Source of the DNA: Sulfopaludibacter sp035606355
GTDB lineage: Bacteria; Acidobacteriota; Terriglobia; Bryobacterales; Bryobacteraceae
Length of the DNA stretch: 64,000 nucleotides
Reading direction: 5' to 3'
Assembly: GCA_035606355.1 (NCBI GenBank)
Contig: DATNFO010000031.1
Coordinates: 1 to 64,000, forward strand
The position numbers and the translations under genes were made by a program. The notes beneath the pieces were generated by a model. It made no database searches. It saw nothing but the letters and a program-made list of their open reading frames with translations, and was not told the DNA's origin. This document shows, one piece after another, positions 43,494 through 52,733 of this stretch (the stretch's first letter is position 1; each line of letters starts with the position of its first letter).

Positions 43494-44245
43494 TATGCAA
43501 CACCTCCTCTTTGGGAAAGAAGTGCCGCGGATGCCGATGCGCCGTTATAGTAACCCTGGAGTTGCCGGACAGCGCCTTCCATCTTTGCCGATGTAGAAAC
43601 GTGCTTGCGTGAATGGGTGATCCATAGGCTGCCAGCCTTCGAAGCCGTCTCTTGAATGATCGGAAGGAGATTCGGGGCAATTTGAGGATCACGACAGACG
43701 ATCTGGAGTTGTTCCGGTGAGGATATAGCCCGCAGGAGGCGTTCAGAGCGACTGTTCAAAAGGTGCCTTGGGGCTTCCATCGCGGCTTCCGCCTTCTGTC
43801 GATTCTGGGAGGCTTGATCGCGGCGGACCTTTATGGGCTCAATCTGTCCTTTTCTACCATCATCAGCAAAAAAGGACGATACGACGCCCCATGGTGCTAC
43901 CCTGTCATACTCAGCTTGTGCTTTGGCCTCCTCGGCAGCAGCCTCTTTCAATCGGGCTTCGGCATCATCGTAGTTCGTTTGCGTCATCTGCCAATCTTCA
44001 GCCGTTAAGCCGGTACCGAGAGCCCTGAATGCGTTTCTTATCTCCTTGGTAATCGCTTGCCCAGGTCTAATGGAGGAGAGCCACCGTGCCAGCGCATGGA
44101 GCAGAGATCTCTTACCCTCGATAGCAACTGCTTTAATCTGATCGAGGCACACAGCATCCTCGGCCTGCTGGTCCTTAAGAATATGGAGGATTTCCCTCCT
44201 TCTCTCCCGTGCTTCCAGGAAGTCTATATTGATCACGAACAACAC
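43493..44245 (-). CDS. Hypothetical helical/coiled-coil protein
   Basis: The product is 250 aa from GTG 44245, with TAGGGTAAG about 9 bp upstream. It is mostly alpha-helical. A segment at about residues 92-165 rich in Ala, Glu, Lys and Gln (NYDDAEARLKEAAAEEAKAQ) predicts coiled coil. There is no signal peptide or membrane helix. The C-terminal part is polar. I do not recognise it. It is coupled to the glycine-zipper gene, so it may be its carrier, immunity or assembly partner, but that is speculation. Confidence 0.6.
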   Translation of the reverse strand: MLFVINIDFLEARERRREILHILKDQQAEDAVCLDQIKAVAIEGKRSLLHALARWLSSIRPGQAITKEIRNAFRALGTGLTAEDWQMTQTNYDDAEARLKEAAAEEAKAQAEYDRVAPWGVVSSFFADDGRKGQIEPIKVRRDQASQNRQKAEAAMEAPRHLLNSRSERLLRAISSPEQLQIVCRDPQIAPNLLPIIQETASKAGSLWITHSRKHVSTSAKMEGAVRQLQGYYNGASASAALLSQRGGVA

Positions 44246-44650
44246 TTACCCTACGACGGGGGAAAATGCAAACTACGCGCTGTCCGCCTCACTGAACGGG
44301 CAGCGTGTGTGGATCCACTTGAGCGTGTAGTCGCCAACACACCAAATGAAGATCGGCCGCTACCATCTCAAGGCCACGAAAGAGACATGGGCATTACGCG
44401 GCAGAGCCGCGGGATCGATAAACGATGCACGACTACTCGTGGTTAACGGGCGCCTCTGAGAATCCCCGCGTTCCGGTTGATTGACGACCCACCCGAAGAC
44501 GCCGTCTGCCTTGTGGAGGTAGCGTTCTCCGTTAAGTCTGCGCCCTTCGGTCTGCATGGGCATTCTAGCCCTATTCCCTGTAGTCACCTGAATTTCCTGC
44601 TAACCGCGTGGGGAGTAGGACGTCTACACGGTCGGATGTAGAATGTCCAC
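44246..44650. other. Intergenic region without a confident gene
   Basis: Short frames exist, for example MKIGRYHLKATKETWALRGR from 44347 on the + strand (37 aa), but none has family features or a good RBS. No RNA gene or clear repeat was seen. It includes the promoters of the coiled-coil gene (minus) and padR (plus). Confidence 0.4.
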
Positions 44651-45007
44651 ATGGTCACGAAGCCGCCCATATACCGCAACCGGATTGAATTGCTGCAAGG
44701 CACGCTCGACCTGCTGATCCTGCAGACCCTGCAATGGGGGCCGCGGCACGGCTATGGAATCAGCCAAGCCATCCGCACCGGCTCTGGCGATGTGTTGCGG
44801 GCGGATACGGGGTCGCTCTACCCCGCGCTGCATCGTTTGGAGCGCGCCAAATGGATCGCAGCGGAATGGAAGAAGTCGGAGAACCAGCAGCGCGTAAAGG
44901 TCTACCGCCTCACCGCGGCCGGCAAGAAGCAGTTGCTCGCGGAGCGCTCCCGATGGGAGCAATTGGTAATCGCGATCGGAGGAATCCTGAGCCATGAGCA
45001 ATCGTGA
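44651..45007 (+). CDS. PadR-family transcriptional regulator
   Basis: The 118-aa winged-helix protein has LLQGTLDLLILQTLQWGPRH then GYGISQAI, DTGSLYPALHRLERAKWI (recognition and wing) and YRLTAAGKKQLLAERSRW. It belongs to the short PadR subfamily that pairs with ADOP permeases in Acidobacteria. Its end overlaps the permease gene by 14 bp, so it probably controls its own two-gene operon. The inducer is unknown. Confidence 0.93.
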   Translation: MVTKPPIYRNRIELLQGTLDLLILQTLQWGPRHGYGISQAIRTGSGDVLRADTGSLYPALHRLERAKWIAAEWKKSENQQRVKVYRLTAAGKKQLLAERSRWEQLVIAIGGILSHEQS

Positions 45008-47585
45008 CCGCCGTTTAAGAGAAGAAATCGAGAGCCACTTGCGCATGGCCGTCCGCGACCGCATGGAGCGTGGGGAATCTGCCGCCGAGGCCGAGGCGAA
45101 CGCACGCCGCGAGTTCGGCAACCAGGGGCTTGTGGAGGAAATCACGCGTGACATGTGGTCCTGGACCTGGCTGGAGCAACTTTGGTGCGACGTTCGTTAC
45201 GGCCTGCGCGGCATGCGCCGCAATCCGGGATTCACGGCGGTCGCGGTCATCGCTCTTGCGCTTGGCATCGGCGCGAATTCGGCGATTTTCACGGCTGTCG
45301 ACGCGATTCTCCTGCGTCCGCTGGGCTATCGCGACCCGGAACCTCTGGTGGTCATTCTGAACCATGGCACTGGACCAGTCGCTCCTGCGGATTTTGTCGA
45401 TTGGAAAGCCCAAAGCCGTTCCTTCGACAACATGGGCGCGGCAGAAGTCTTTGGGCCCGATCTCACCGGCTCGGATCGACCGGAAAAGCTCTCGGGGCTG
45501 CGCGTCAGCGCGGACATTCTGCCACTGCTCGGCATTCCTCCAGCCATGGGACGCTTCTTTACGCCGGACGAGGATCAACCGGGACGCGAGTTTGAGGTCG
45601 TCCTGAGCTACGGCCTCTGGCAACGTCAGTTCGCCGGAGACAAAGATGTGTTGGGCCGCCGCATACAACTCGACAACAAAGCTTACACGGTAATTGGCGT
45701 GATGCCGGCCGGATTCCAGTTCGCGCCTTTCTGGGCGACTCACACCGAATTGTGGGCCCCGCTCGCCCTGGGGCCGCGCGCATCGAAACGCGGCGGGAAT
45801 AGCTTGCGCGTGTTCGCGCGCTTGAAACCCGATGTATCGCTGGAGCAGGCTCGCGAGGAGTTCTCCGCCATCACGGCACGTCTGGAACGGCAATATCCGG
45901 GCACCAACCGCGACGTGCGGATCATTCCACTGAAGGAAAAGGTGGTCGGGAAGATCCGCCCAGCGCTTCTCACGCTCCTCTCCGCCGTCGGATTCGTATT
46001 GTTGATTGCCTGCGCGAACCTCGCGCATATGCTTTTGGCGCGTTCGTCTGCGCGCGCTCACGAAGTGTCGGTTCGCGCGGCGCTGGGTGCCGGCCGCGCC
46101 CGTCTCCTCCGCCAATTCCTCGCCGAGAGCCTGACGATGGCTATGATCGGCGGCGCCGTGGGACTGCTGCTGGCATGGGCGGGCGTTCGTGCCATGGTGC
46201 GCTTCGGTCCGCCGGGCATTCCTCGCCTGGAGACCCTGTCACTCGACTGGCGAGCGGCATGCGCGACGCTTGCTGTATCGCTCTTGACCGGAATCCTTTT
46301 CGGACTGGCGCCGGCGCTGCAGGCTTCCGCACAGAGTTCCGCCGAATCGTTGAAGGCAGGCGGCCGGTCCAGCACCGGGCAAGCGCGGCAACGGGTGCGC
46401 GGATTGCTGGTGATCTCCGAGTTTGCGCTGTCGCTGATGTTGCTGATCGGCGCGGGATTGATGGTGCGGAGTTTTCTTGCTCTCCAAGCCATCGACCCAG
46501 GGTTTCGGCCGGACCATATTCTCACGATGATCCTCTCGGTGGGAGGAACGCAAAAGGCCGCGCCCGCGCGGGCGCAGGAGTTCTATCAGAGCGCGCTTGA
46601 GCGCGTGCGCTCGATTCCCGGCGTTGTCTCCGCGGGTATGACGAACCATCTGCCCGTCGCTGGAGACCTCTGGAGCCGGCCATTCTGGGTGGACGGCCGG
46701 GCCTTGCCTCATCCAGGCGAGGAACCCGACGGAGCGTTTCGGCTGGCGCTTCCCGGTTACCTGGAGACGATGAAGATTCCGGTTTTGCGCGGCCGAAGCA
46801 TCGAGGCCGGGGACACGGCAACCGCTCCCGGTGTCGTGGTTATCAACGAGTATATGGCACAGACATACTGGCCGGGTGAAAACTCGGTCGGCAAGCGTCT
46901 TACGCTGGACAATCCATCCTCGCACCCAATGCCCGTCTGGCTCACGGTCGTTGGTATCGCGAAGAATGCCGTGCGCTACGACTGGGCTGCGCCTCCGGCA
47001 GAAGAATTCTTCCTTCCTTACCTGCAGCACACCGACGCCATGGGCCACTACATCACGCTGGTGGTGCGCGCGAAAGGGGATCCGGCCGCCCTGGCCTCGG
47101 TAGTCGAGACCAGCGTCTGGCAGATCGATCGCAATGTGACGATTTCCGAAGTGCAGACCATGAACGCGGTGGTCGAGGGCGCCAACGCTGAGGCGCGTTT
47201 CAACATGGCGCTGCTGGCGGTATTTGCAACTATTGCGACCGTGCTCTCGGCGGTAGGGATTTTCGGCGTGATGAGCTACGCCGCTACGCGACGGCGCCGG
47301 GAGATCGGCATCCGCCTGGCATTGGGTGCACGCCCCACGGAGATTCTCCAATTGATCACTCGCGAAGGCATGGTTCTGGCGCTCTGCGGTACGACGGCCG
47401 GAATTGTCGGTGCTTTGGCACTTACGCGGCTCATGGCGAAGCTTCTATATGGCGTACCGCCCGTCGATCCCCTGACGTTTATCGCCGTGCCTCTGTTGCT
47501 GACGGCTGTTGCGCTTGCCGCCTGTCTGATCCCGGCGTTCCGCGCAGCACTCATGTCTCCCGTGGCGGCGCTGCGTCAGGAGTAG
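44994..47585 (+). CDS. ADOP-type ABC permease (MacB/FtsX-like, duplicated)
   Basis: The 863-aa protein has an N-terminal soluble prefix (RRLREEIESHLRMAVRDRME, residues about 1-60). Two FtsX/MacB units follow, each with periplasmic MacB-PCD and transmembrane helices. TM1 is at about 80-100 (FTAVAVIALALGIGANSAIF); LSAVGFVLLIACANLAHMLL, ALSLMLLIGAGLMVRSFLAL and a final set ending SPVAALRQE are also seen. It lacks its own ATPase domain and none is adjacent, as is usual for these orphan permeases. It may export a peptide or lipid, or act in mechanotransmission. Confidence 0.93.
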   Translation: MSNRDRRLREEIESHLRMAVRDRMERGESAAEAEANARREFGNQGLVEEITRDMWSWTWLEQLWCDVRYGLRGMRRNPGFTAVAVIALALGIGANSAIFTAVDAILLRPLGYRDPEPLVVILNHGTGPVAPADFVDWKAQSRSFDNMGAAEVFGPDLTGSDRPEKLSGLRVSADILPLLGIPPAMGRFFTPDEDQPGREFEVVLSYGLWQRQFAGDKDVLGRRIQLDNKAYTVIGVMPAGFQFAPFWATHTELWAPLALGPRASKRGGNSLRVFARLKPDVSLEQAREEFSAITARLERQYPGTNRDVRIIPLKEKVVGKIRPALLTLLSAVGFVLLIACANLAHMLLARSSARAHEVSVRAALGAGRARLLRQFLAESLTMAMIGGAVGLLLAWAGVRAMVRFGPPGIPRLETLSLDWRAACATLAVSLLTGILFGLAPALQASAQSSAESLKAGGRSSTGQARQRVRGLLVISEFALSLMLLIGAGLMVRSFLALQAIDPGFRPDHILTMILSVGGTQKAAPARAQEFYQSALERVRSIPGVVSAGMTNHLPVAGDLWSRPFWVDGRALPHPGEEPDGAFRLALPGYLETMKIPVLRGRSIEAGDTATAPGVVVINEYMAQTYWPGENSVGKRLTLDNPSSHPMPVWLTVVGIAKNAVRYDWAAPPAEEFFLPYLQHTDAMGHYITLVVRAKGDPAALASVVETSVWQIDRNVTISEVQTMNAVVEGANAEARFNMALLAVFATIATVLSAVGIFGVMSYAATRRRREIGIRLALGARPTEILQLITREGMVLALCGTTAGIVGALALTRLMAKLLYGVPPVDPLTFIAVPLLLTAVALAACLIPAFRAALMSPVAALRQE

Positions 47586-47831
47586 GTGGGTCACAGGCCT
47601 ACCGCGGCTCACCTTGCCGGATCACGCTACTCAGATGTTAGCCCGCCACATCGGAACCGATCCCCCGTAAGGGCGTAGCCTTCACACGATCTCAAAATAT
47701 TTTTACCCTTACCCTCCAACCACTTACTAACTCACCCCGCGGAATCCGGCCCCGCCCGTGCCACCATGAAACCGGGGAGACCCTGGCGACTTACAAGCGC
47801 CGGCGTCCTGTTCTTCTGTGCCAAGCCGGGC

Positions 47832-47855
47832 AAAACCGAAAGATCTTTCGGTTTT
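47832..47855. promoter_or_regulatory. 24-bp perfect palindrome, copy 1
   Basis: The sequence aaaaccgaaaga-tctttcggtttt is self-complementary over all 24 bases. An identical copy lies at 47894-47917, centre to centre 62 bp (about six helical turns). It sits in the spacer 47586-47924, which has no gene. Confidence 0.7.
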
Positions 47856-47893
47856 GACTCCGCCCACTCAGTAAGTCCAATGACTTAGGAATC

Positions 47894-47917
47894 AAAACCG
47901 AAAGATCTTTCGGTTTT
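47894..47917. promoter_or_regulatory. 24-bp perfect palindrome, copy 2, next to the start of the following gene
   Basis: This copy is identical to that at 47832-47855 and ends 7 bp before the GTG at 47925, covering the place where the RBS should be. It can be a dimeric operator or, in RNA, a 10-bp stem with GATC loop followed by a T run, able to hide the start or act as a terminator. Confidence 0.7.
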
Positions 47918-47924
47918 TAAAACA

Positions 47925-48584
47925 GTGAAGCAAATCGAAAGCAAAACCGCCGAACTTGAGCCCTTCAGCGCCGGCATCGCCCTCGGACAGATGACCGCCT
48001 ATCGCATCGTCGCCTCTCGATGCTCCGCCGCCCAAGCCGCCACCATCCGCGACATCCGCGATAACAAACTCTACAAAGCCGTCCACTGTACCTGGGACGA
48101 ATTCTGCACCAGGTACCTCCGCATGACCCGCATCACCGCGGAACGCATCATCAGCGTGCTCTCCCAGCTCGGCCCCGAATACTTCGACCTCTCCAACATC
48201 ACCCACATCTCGCCCGAAACCTTTCGCCTGATTGTTCCCCACATCTCCGGCGGAGCCATCCGCCACAACGGCGCCGCCGTCGAGCTCCGCCCCGAGAACG
48301 CCGAGCAAATCGCCCGCATCATCTCCGCCGTCCGTAAGGAGGTCCTCCAGGCTCGCGAGAATAGCCGCCTCGGGGCCAAATCCGTTATGGTCGAAAGGCG
48401 CATCCTCGATAACATCGCCGAACTCGAGGCCTTCGCGGAAGGCTACGCCCCAGATACTGCCCGCTGGCAAATCCTCATGGCCATGGTGAAACGCATCGAA
48501 AACGCCCTCGAAAAAATCCGCCGCTCCCATCCTCCGGACGCGCCACGCACACCCCCCCCCGATCTGCATCACCGTTTATCCTGA
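47925..48584 (+). CDS. Hypothetical protein, possible DNA-binding regulator
   Basis: This 219-aa protein has TWDEFCTRYLRMTRITAERI then ISVLSQLG in the middle. The pattern resembles helix-turn-helix segments of phage/plasmid-type DUF3102-like proteins (W-x-E-F-C...S/T-R-x-x-A-x-R-x-I). ISPETFRLIVPHIS follows, then a helical C terminus (RKEVLQARENSRLGAKSVMV) and a Pro-rich tail. The GTG start is supported only by frame. With a palindrome 7 bp upstream, autoregulation is plausible. I cannot name the family. Confidence 0.6.
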   Translation: MKQIESKTAELEPFSAGIALGQMTAYRIVASRCSAAQAATIRDIRDNKLYKAVHCTWDEFCTRYLRMTRITAERIISVLSQLGPEYFDLSNITHISPETFRLIVPHISGGAIRHNGAAVELRPENAEQIARIISAVRKEVLQARENSRLGAKSVMVERRILDNIAELEAFAEGYAPDTARWQILMAMVKRIENALEKIRRSHPPDAPRTPPPDLHHRLS

Positions 48585-48596
48585 TACCCTGCTTGC

Positions 48597-49847
48597 ATGA
48601 AGCTATCGCGGCGAAATTTCCTTGCCACCGTTCCCCTGGCGGCGTTCGCCCAGACCAAGCCGCTGCCGATCCAGGCCGTGGAGGTCTGGCAGCTCCGCGG
48701 CCATGCCGATACCGTCCGAGGCATCGATAGACAGCCGCAGGTGAATCCGCTCGATATCTATGACGAGCTCCGCCCCAAGCCATATCGCGACGCCGCCGCG
48801 GGCACTCCCGGCCCGAGCCCGCAAACCGCGCTGTACCTGAAAATCCGCACGAGCGACGGCGAGGGGCTCTATGGACCCATTGACCGCGAGGTCGCAATCG
48901 TCGTGCAGGAACAACTGCGGCCATTCCTGATCGGCAAAGACGCCCTGGCGCAGGAGAAGCTGTGGGATCAGCTGTACCGGTCGAACCGCCATTCCCGCCG
49001 CGGCTATTTTCTGATGGCCATCAGCGCTGTCGATAACGTGCTGTGGGATTTGCGTGGCCGCCATTTCGGCGTGCCGGTGTACCGGCTGCTCGGCGGTCCC
49101 ACGCGCGCCTCCGTCGAAGCATACGCCAGTTGCCTCGGCTACTCGCTCGAGCCCGAAAAAGTTCGCGCCCGCGCCGCGCAACTCAAAAGCGAGGGCTTCC
49201 GCTATCAGAAATGGTTTATGGCGTACGGACCTGGTGATGGTCCCGAAGGCATGAAGAAGAATGTCGACCTGGTGCGCGTTCTGCGCGAGACCGTCGGCGA
49301 TGACGTGGAGCTCATGTTCGACGCCTACAGCGGCTGGGACATGACCTACACGTTGGAGTGGGCCAGGCAGGCGGAGCGGTACCGGCCGCGATGGATCGAA
49401 GAAGCCACCCAGGCGGAAAAGATCGGCAGCTTCGCCGAAATGCGCAAAGGCACCACCATCCCGATCGCTTCGGGCGAGCACATCCAGGGCCGCTGGGAAG
49501 TTTACGATTACCTCAAGGAAGGCGCGCTCAACGTCGTACAATGCGATCCCGAATGGTGCGGCGGAACCTCGGAGCTCGTCAGAATCTGTTCGCTGGCATC
49601 GCTGTTTGACGTGCCCGTCATTCCGCACGGCCACAGCGTGCACGCCGCGCTGCATGTCATCGCCAGTCAATCGCCGGCCGTATGTCCGCTGGCCGAGTAT
49701 CTGATTCTGAAAATGCGCAACTACTACCACTTTGAGAAGCATCCCCCGGTAGTCGAACGCGCGCATTTGGCCCTGCCCGAAGCCCCCGGTTACGGCATCG
49801 AATGGGATGACGCCAAAATCGAACAGCGGGAATTGCTGAAGCTCTAA
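48597..49847 (+). CDS. Tat-exported enolase-superfamily enzyme, L-rhamnonate dehydratase-like
   Basis: The 416-aa protein has a leader (SRRNFLATVPLAAFAQ). The MLE/MR-type capping domain is followed by the barrel: KWFMAYGPGDGPEGMKKNVD, FDAYSGWDMTY (first metal ligand), RWIEEATQAEK (second), IASGEHIQGRW (third, Glu) and PHGHSVHAA with the catalytic His. The order and the KWF/GPGDG motif resemble L-rhamnonate dehydratases. A Tat leader on a sugar-acid dehydratase is unusual but the SRRNF motif is clear. It stands alone, so its substrate is not fixed by context. Confidence 0.8.
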   Translation: MKLSRRNFLATVPLAAFAQTKPLPIQAVEVWQLRGHADTVRGIDRQPQVNPLDIYDELRPKPYRDAAAGTPGPSPQTALYLKIRTSDGEGLYGPIDREVAIVVQEQLRPFLIGKDALAQEKLWDQLYRSNRHSRRGYFLMAISAVDNVLWDLRGRHFGVPVYRLLGGPTRASVEAYASCLGYSLEPEKVRARAAQLKSEGFRYQKWFMAYGPGDGPEGMKKNVDLVRVLRETVGDDVELMFDAYSGWDMTYTLEWARQAERYRPRWIEEATQAEKIGSFAEMRKGTTIPIASGEHIQGRWEVYDYLKEGALNVVQCDPEWCGGTSELVRICSLASLFDVPVIPHGHSVHAALHVIASQSPAVCPLAEYLILKMRNYYHFEKHPPVVERAHLALPEAPGYGIEWDDAKIEQRELLKL

Positions 49848-49884
49848 TCCGCGAGCCGCTCGCCGGCTTCCGTTCCGTCTGCCG

Positions 49885-50472
49885 CTAGACAGCCACCCCG
49901 GCACGCCACAACAAATACCCGATCGCCTGTTTCACATAGTTCCATTGCTCGCGCACGGAGCCCGTGGCCTGCTCCTTTCGCGGCGACCCGTAGACTTCCA
50001 GCCCGCGGAATTGCAGCATTCGCTTCACGCGGTAGATGTGATAGCCGTCGCTCACCACAATCGCCGAATGCAGCCCCATGCGATGCATGATCTCGCCGGC
50101 CATGGAAGTGGATTCCACCGTGGACGCGCCTTCGTTTTCAACGATGATGGCTTCCGAGGGCACCCCATTGCTCATCAGGTAGGAGCGGCCCACCCCGCCT
50201 TCGGTGTAAACCGGATCGCCGCCCGCGCCGCCGGTGGTGAGGATGCGCGGCGCCAGTCCCGCGCGGTAGAGGTCCAGGGCATGGTCGAGCCGCGCCTTCA
50301 GCACGGGAGAGGGACGGCCGCGATATTCGGCGGCTCCCAGCACGATGATGACATCGGCCGGGTGTGCTTCGTCGCGCGTGGATTGCCGCTCGATGCGCAG
50401 CGAAAGATAGGCTACCGCCAACAGCAACGCGGTCACAGCCATGACCAGCAGGTTCCAGACAGCCCGTTTCAT
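49885..50472 (-). CDS. YdcF/SanA-family DUF218 protein
   Basis: The 195-aa protein has an N-terminal membrane helix (residues 5-25, VWNLLVMAVTALLLAVAYLS). The DUF218 domain follows: ADVIIVLGAAEYRGRPSP, the Asp/His site ARLDHALDLYRAG, ILTTGGAGGD, ENEGASTVEST and AIVVSDGYHIYRVKRML. Family members act at the envelope, for example in barrier function or undecaprenyl-linked steps; the reaction is not settled. It is convergent with the enolase-superfamily gene. Confidence 0.9.
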   Translation of the reverse strand: MKRAVWNLLVMAVTALLLAVAYLSLRIERQSTRDEAHPADVIIVLGAAEYRGRPSPVLKARLDHALDLYRAGLAPRILTTGGAGGDPVYTEGGVGRSYLMSNGVPSEAIIVENEGASTVESTSMAGEIMHRMGLHSAIVVSDGYHIYRVKRMLQFRGLEVYGSPRKEQATGSVREQWNYVKQAIGYLLWRAGVAV

Positions 50473-50602
50473 CTGCGCTATTCGGACTTCGAATCCTTAT
50501 TTAATCACGCCTCGGCGGCAGGGCAACAGGGAAAGGCCATTCTTTCGGCTTGGGGCGGTGTTCCCAATATGCGCCGGGGCAGGCCTGCTATGCTGATCGT
50601 GC

Positions 50603-51409
50603 ATGCCCCGGCCCGAGGCCATCACGAGCGCCGCGAATCCGCTTCTCAAAGATGTGCGGCGCGCCGTGGCTCGCGGAAGCCTCACCAGCGATGGCCTTTG
50701 CGTGGCCGAAACATTCCACCTGCTCGAAGAGGCGCTGCGCAGCGATTGCGAAGTGAAGGCGGTGCTGGCCGCGGATTCGGTGCGTTCCGCCGCGGAAGCG
50801 CATGTGCGCCGGCTCAACGGCGTGAAAGTCTACGTTCTGCCGGACGCGCTTCTTCAGGCTGTCTCCGGCACGGAAAACACGCAGGGCGTCATGGCCCTGG
50901 TAAAGCCTCCCGAATGGAAACTCGAACAGCTCTTTCGCGGCAACTCACTGGTGGTGATTCTGGATGGCTTGCAGGACCCCGGCAACGCCGGCACAATCGT
51001 GCGCGCCGCCGAAGCGTTCGGCGCCACCGGCGCGTTGTTTTTGAAAGGCACCGCGAGCCCGTTTAATTCCAAGACGCTGCGCTCTTCCGCCGGGTCGTTA
51101 TTCCGGCTGCCGTTTCTGCATGGCGTGGATGCCGCGCTGGCGCGCGCGGCGCTGCAGCAGAATAAGATCGAGCTGTTCGCCGGAGTTCCGGCCACCGCCG
51201 CCGGTCCGGTGCGCCCGCTGGCTCATGTGGATCTCACCGGCAAGTGCGCGCTGATCATAGGCAATGAGGCGCGCGGCGTCAGTGAGCCGTTGCGCTCCGC
51301 GGCCTGCGATGTGTCGATTCCCACCGTGGGCGTGGAGTCGCTGAACGCCGCGGTCGCCGCCGGTATCCTGTTATATGAGGCGCGTCGCCAGCGCGCCGTG
51401 AAGTCATGA
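50603..51409 (+). CDS. SpoU/TrmH-family RNA 2'-O-methyltransferase
   Basis: This 268-aa protein has an N-terminal L30e-like substrate-binding domain (residues 1-100) and a SPOUT knot domain with VILDGLQDPGNAGTIVRAAE (motif 1), IIGNEARGVS (motif 2) and VSIPTVGVESLNAAVAAGIL (motif 3). It methylates a ribose in rRNA or tRNA using S-adenosylmethionine. RlmB and TsnR-like enzymes share these motifs, so the target is not assigned. The rarA start overlaps its stop by 4 bp. Confidence 0.92.
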   Translation: MPRPEAITSAANPLLKDVRRAVARGSLTSDGLCVAETFHLLEEALRSDCEVKAVLAADSVRSAAEAHVRRLNGVKVYVLPDALLQAVSGTENTQGVMALVKPPEWKLEQLFRGNSLVVILDGLQDPGNAGTIVRAAEAFGATGALFLKGTASPFNSKTLRSSAGSLFRLPFLHGVDAALARAALQQNKIELFAGVPATAAGPVRPLAHVDLTGKCALIIGNEARGVSEPLRSAACDVSIPTVGVESLNAAVAAGILLYEARRQRAVKS

Positions 51410-52725
51410 GCCTCTTCGATACTACGCCGCCCGAACCGGAGCGCGCCGATTCGCGCCGTCCGCTCGCCGAACGCATGCGGCCGGAGCGGCTCGAAGACTA
51501 CATCGGGCAGGAGCACATTCTCGGTCCGGGCAAGCCGCTGCGCCGGCAGATCGAGCGCGACGAGCTCACCAGCATTATCCTATGGGGGCCGCCCGGCGTC
51601 GGCAAAACCAGCCTCGCGAAACTCATCGCGCGCGTGACTCGCTGCGAATTCATCCCGTTCAGCGCGGTGCTCAGCGGCATCAAGGAAATCAAAGCCGTCA
51701 TGGCGGACGCCGAACGGCTCCGGCGGCTGGGCAAGCGTACCATTCTGTTTATCGACGAGATTCACCGCTTCAACAAAGCGCAGCAGGACGCGTTTCTGCC
51801 CTACGTGGAGCGCGGCGATATCATCCTGATCGGCGCCACCACGGAAAATCCGTCGTTCGAGGTGATTTCGGCGCTCCTGTCCCGGTCGCGCGTGTATGCG
51901 CTGCGCGGCCTGACCGTGCCCGAGATCGTGACCCTTCTCCGCCGGGCGCTACCGCTGCTCAACCTCACCGCGACGGACGAATTGCTCGAACAGATCGGCA
52001 TCTACTGCAATGGCGACGCGCGGCAGGCCTACAACACCCTGGAAGCCGCTGCCGCCGCGGCCGTGAGTGGCGAATTGACCGAGGCTTCGCTGCAGGACGC
52101 TATGCAGCGCAAGCTGCTGCTGTACGACAAAGGCGGTGAGGAGCACTTCAACCTCATTTCGGCGCTCCACAAATCCGTGCGCTCCAGTGACGTGGATGCG
52201 GCGCTCTACTGGCTGACGCGCATGCTGGAAGCGGGCGAAGATCGCATGTACATCGCGCGGCGCCTGGTCCGCATGGCCATCGAAGACATCAGCCTGGCGG
52301 ATCCGCGAGCGCTCGAACAGGCGGTCGCCTGCATGCAGGCAGTGCACTTCCTCGGAATTCCGGAAGGAGACCTCGCGCTGGCGCAGGCCGCCATTTATCT
52401 CTGTGTCGCGCCCAAGAGCGACGCGGCGTACCGCGCCATGGCCGCCGTCAAAAAGGACGTCGACAACACCACTGCCGAGCCGGTTCCCATGAATCTGCGC
52501 AACGCGCCCACCAAAGCGATGAAAGAGTGGGGCTATTCGGAAGGCTACCAGCACGCCCACAATTTTAAGGACGCCCTGGTTGATATGGAATGCCTGCCGC
52601 CATCCCTACAGGGAAGGCAATACTATCACCCAACGGATCGAGGCCTCGAAAAGCGGATCGGCGAAAGACTGGAAGAGATCAGAAAACGAAAAGGGCCGCG
52701 AACCGGCGCGAATGAACCCGAATAG
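51406..52725 (+). CDS. rarA: Replication-associated recombination protein A (RarA/MgsA)
   Basis: This 439-aa AAA+ ATPase has an N-terminal PLAERMRPERLEDYIGQEHI, Walker A WGPPGVGKTSLAK at about residues 61-73, Walker B ILFIDEIHRFNKAQQD, sensor 1 GATTENPSFE and a C-terminal tetramerisation domain with GGEEHFNLISALHKSVRSSD and YLPP-like MECLPPSLQGRQYYHPT. It acts at stalled replication forks. Length and motifs are complete. It is coupled to the upstream methyltransferase by a 4-bp overlap. Confidence 0.96.
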   Translation: MSLFDTTPPEPERADSRRPLAERMRPERLEDYIGQEHILGPGKPLRRQIERDELTSIILWGPPGVGKTSLAKLIARVTRCEFIPFSAVLSGIKEIKAVMADAERLRRLGKRTILFIDEIHRFNKAQQDAFLPYVERGDIILIGATTENPSFEVISALLSRSRVYALRGLTVPEIVTLLRRALPLLNLTATDELLEQIGIYCNGDARQAYNTLEAAAAAAVSGELTEASLQDAMQRKLLLYDKGGEEHFNLISALHKSVRSSDVDAALYWLTRMLEAGEDRMYIARRLVRMAIEDISLADPRALEQAVACMQAVHFLGIPEGDLALAQAAIYLCVAPKSDAAYRAMAAVKKDVDNTTAEPVPMNLRNAPTKAMKEWGYSEGYQHAHNFKDALVDMECLPPSLQGRQYYHPTDRGLEKRIGERLEEIRKRKGPRTGANEPE

Positions 52726-52733
52726 ACCGATTC

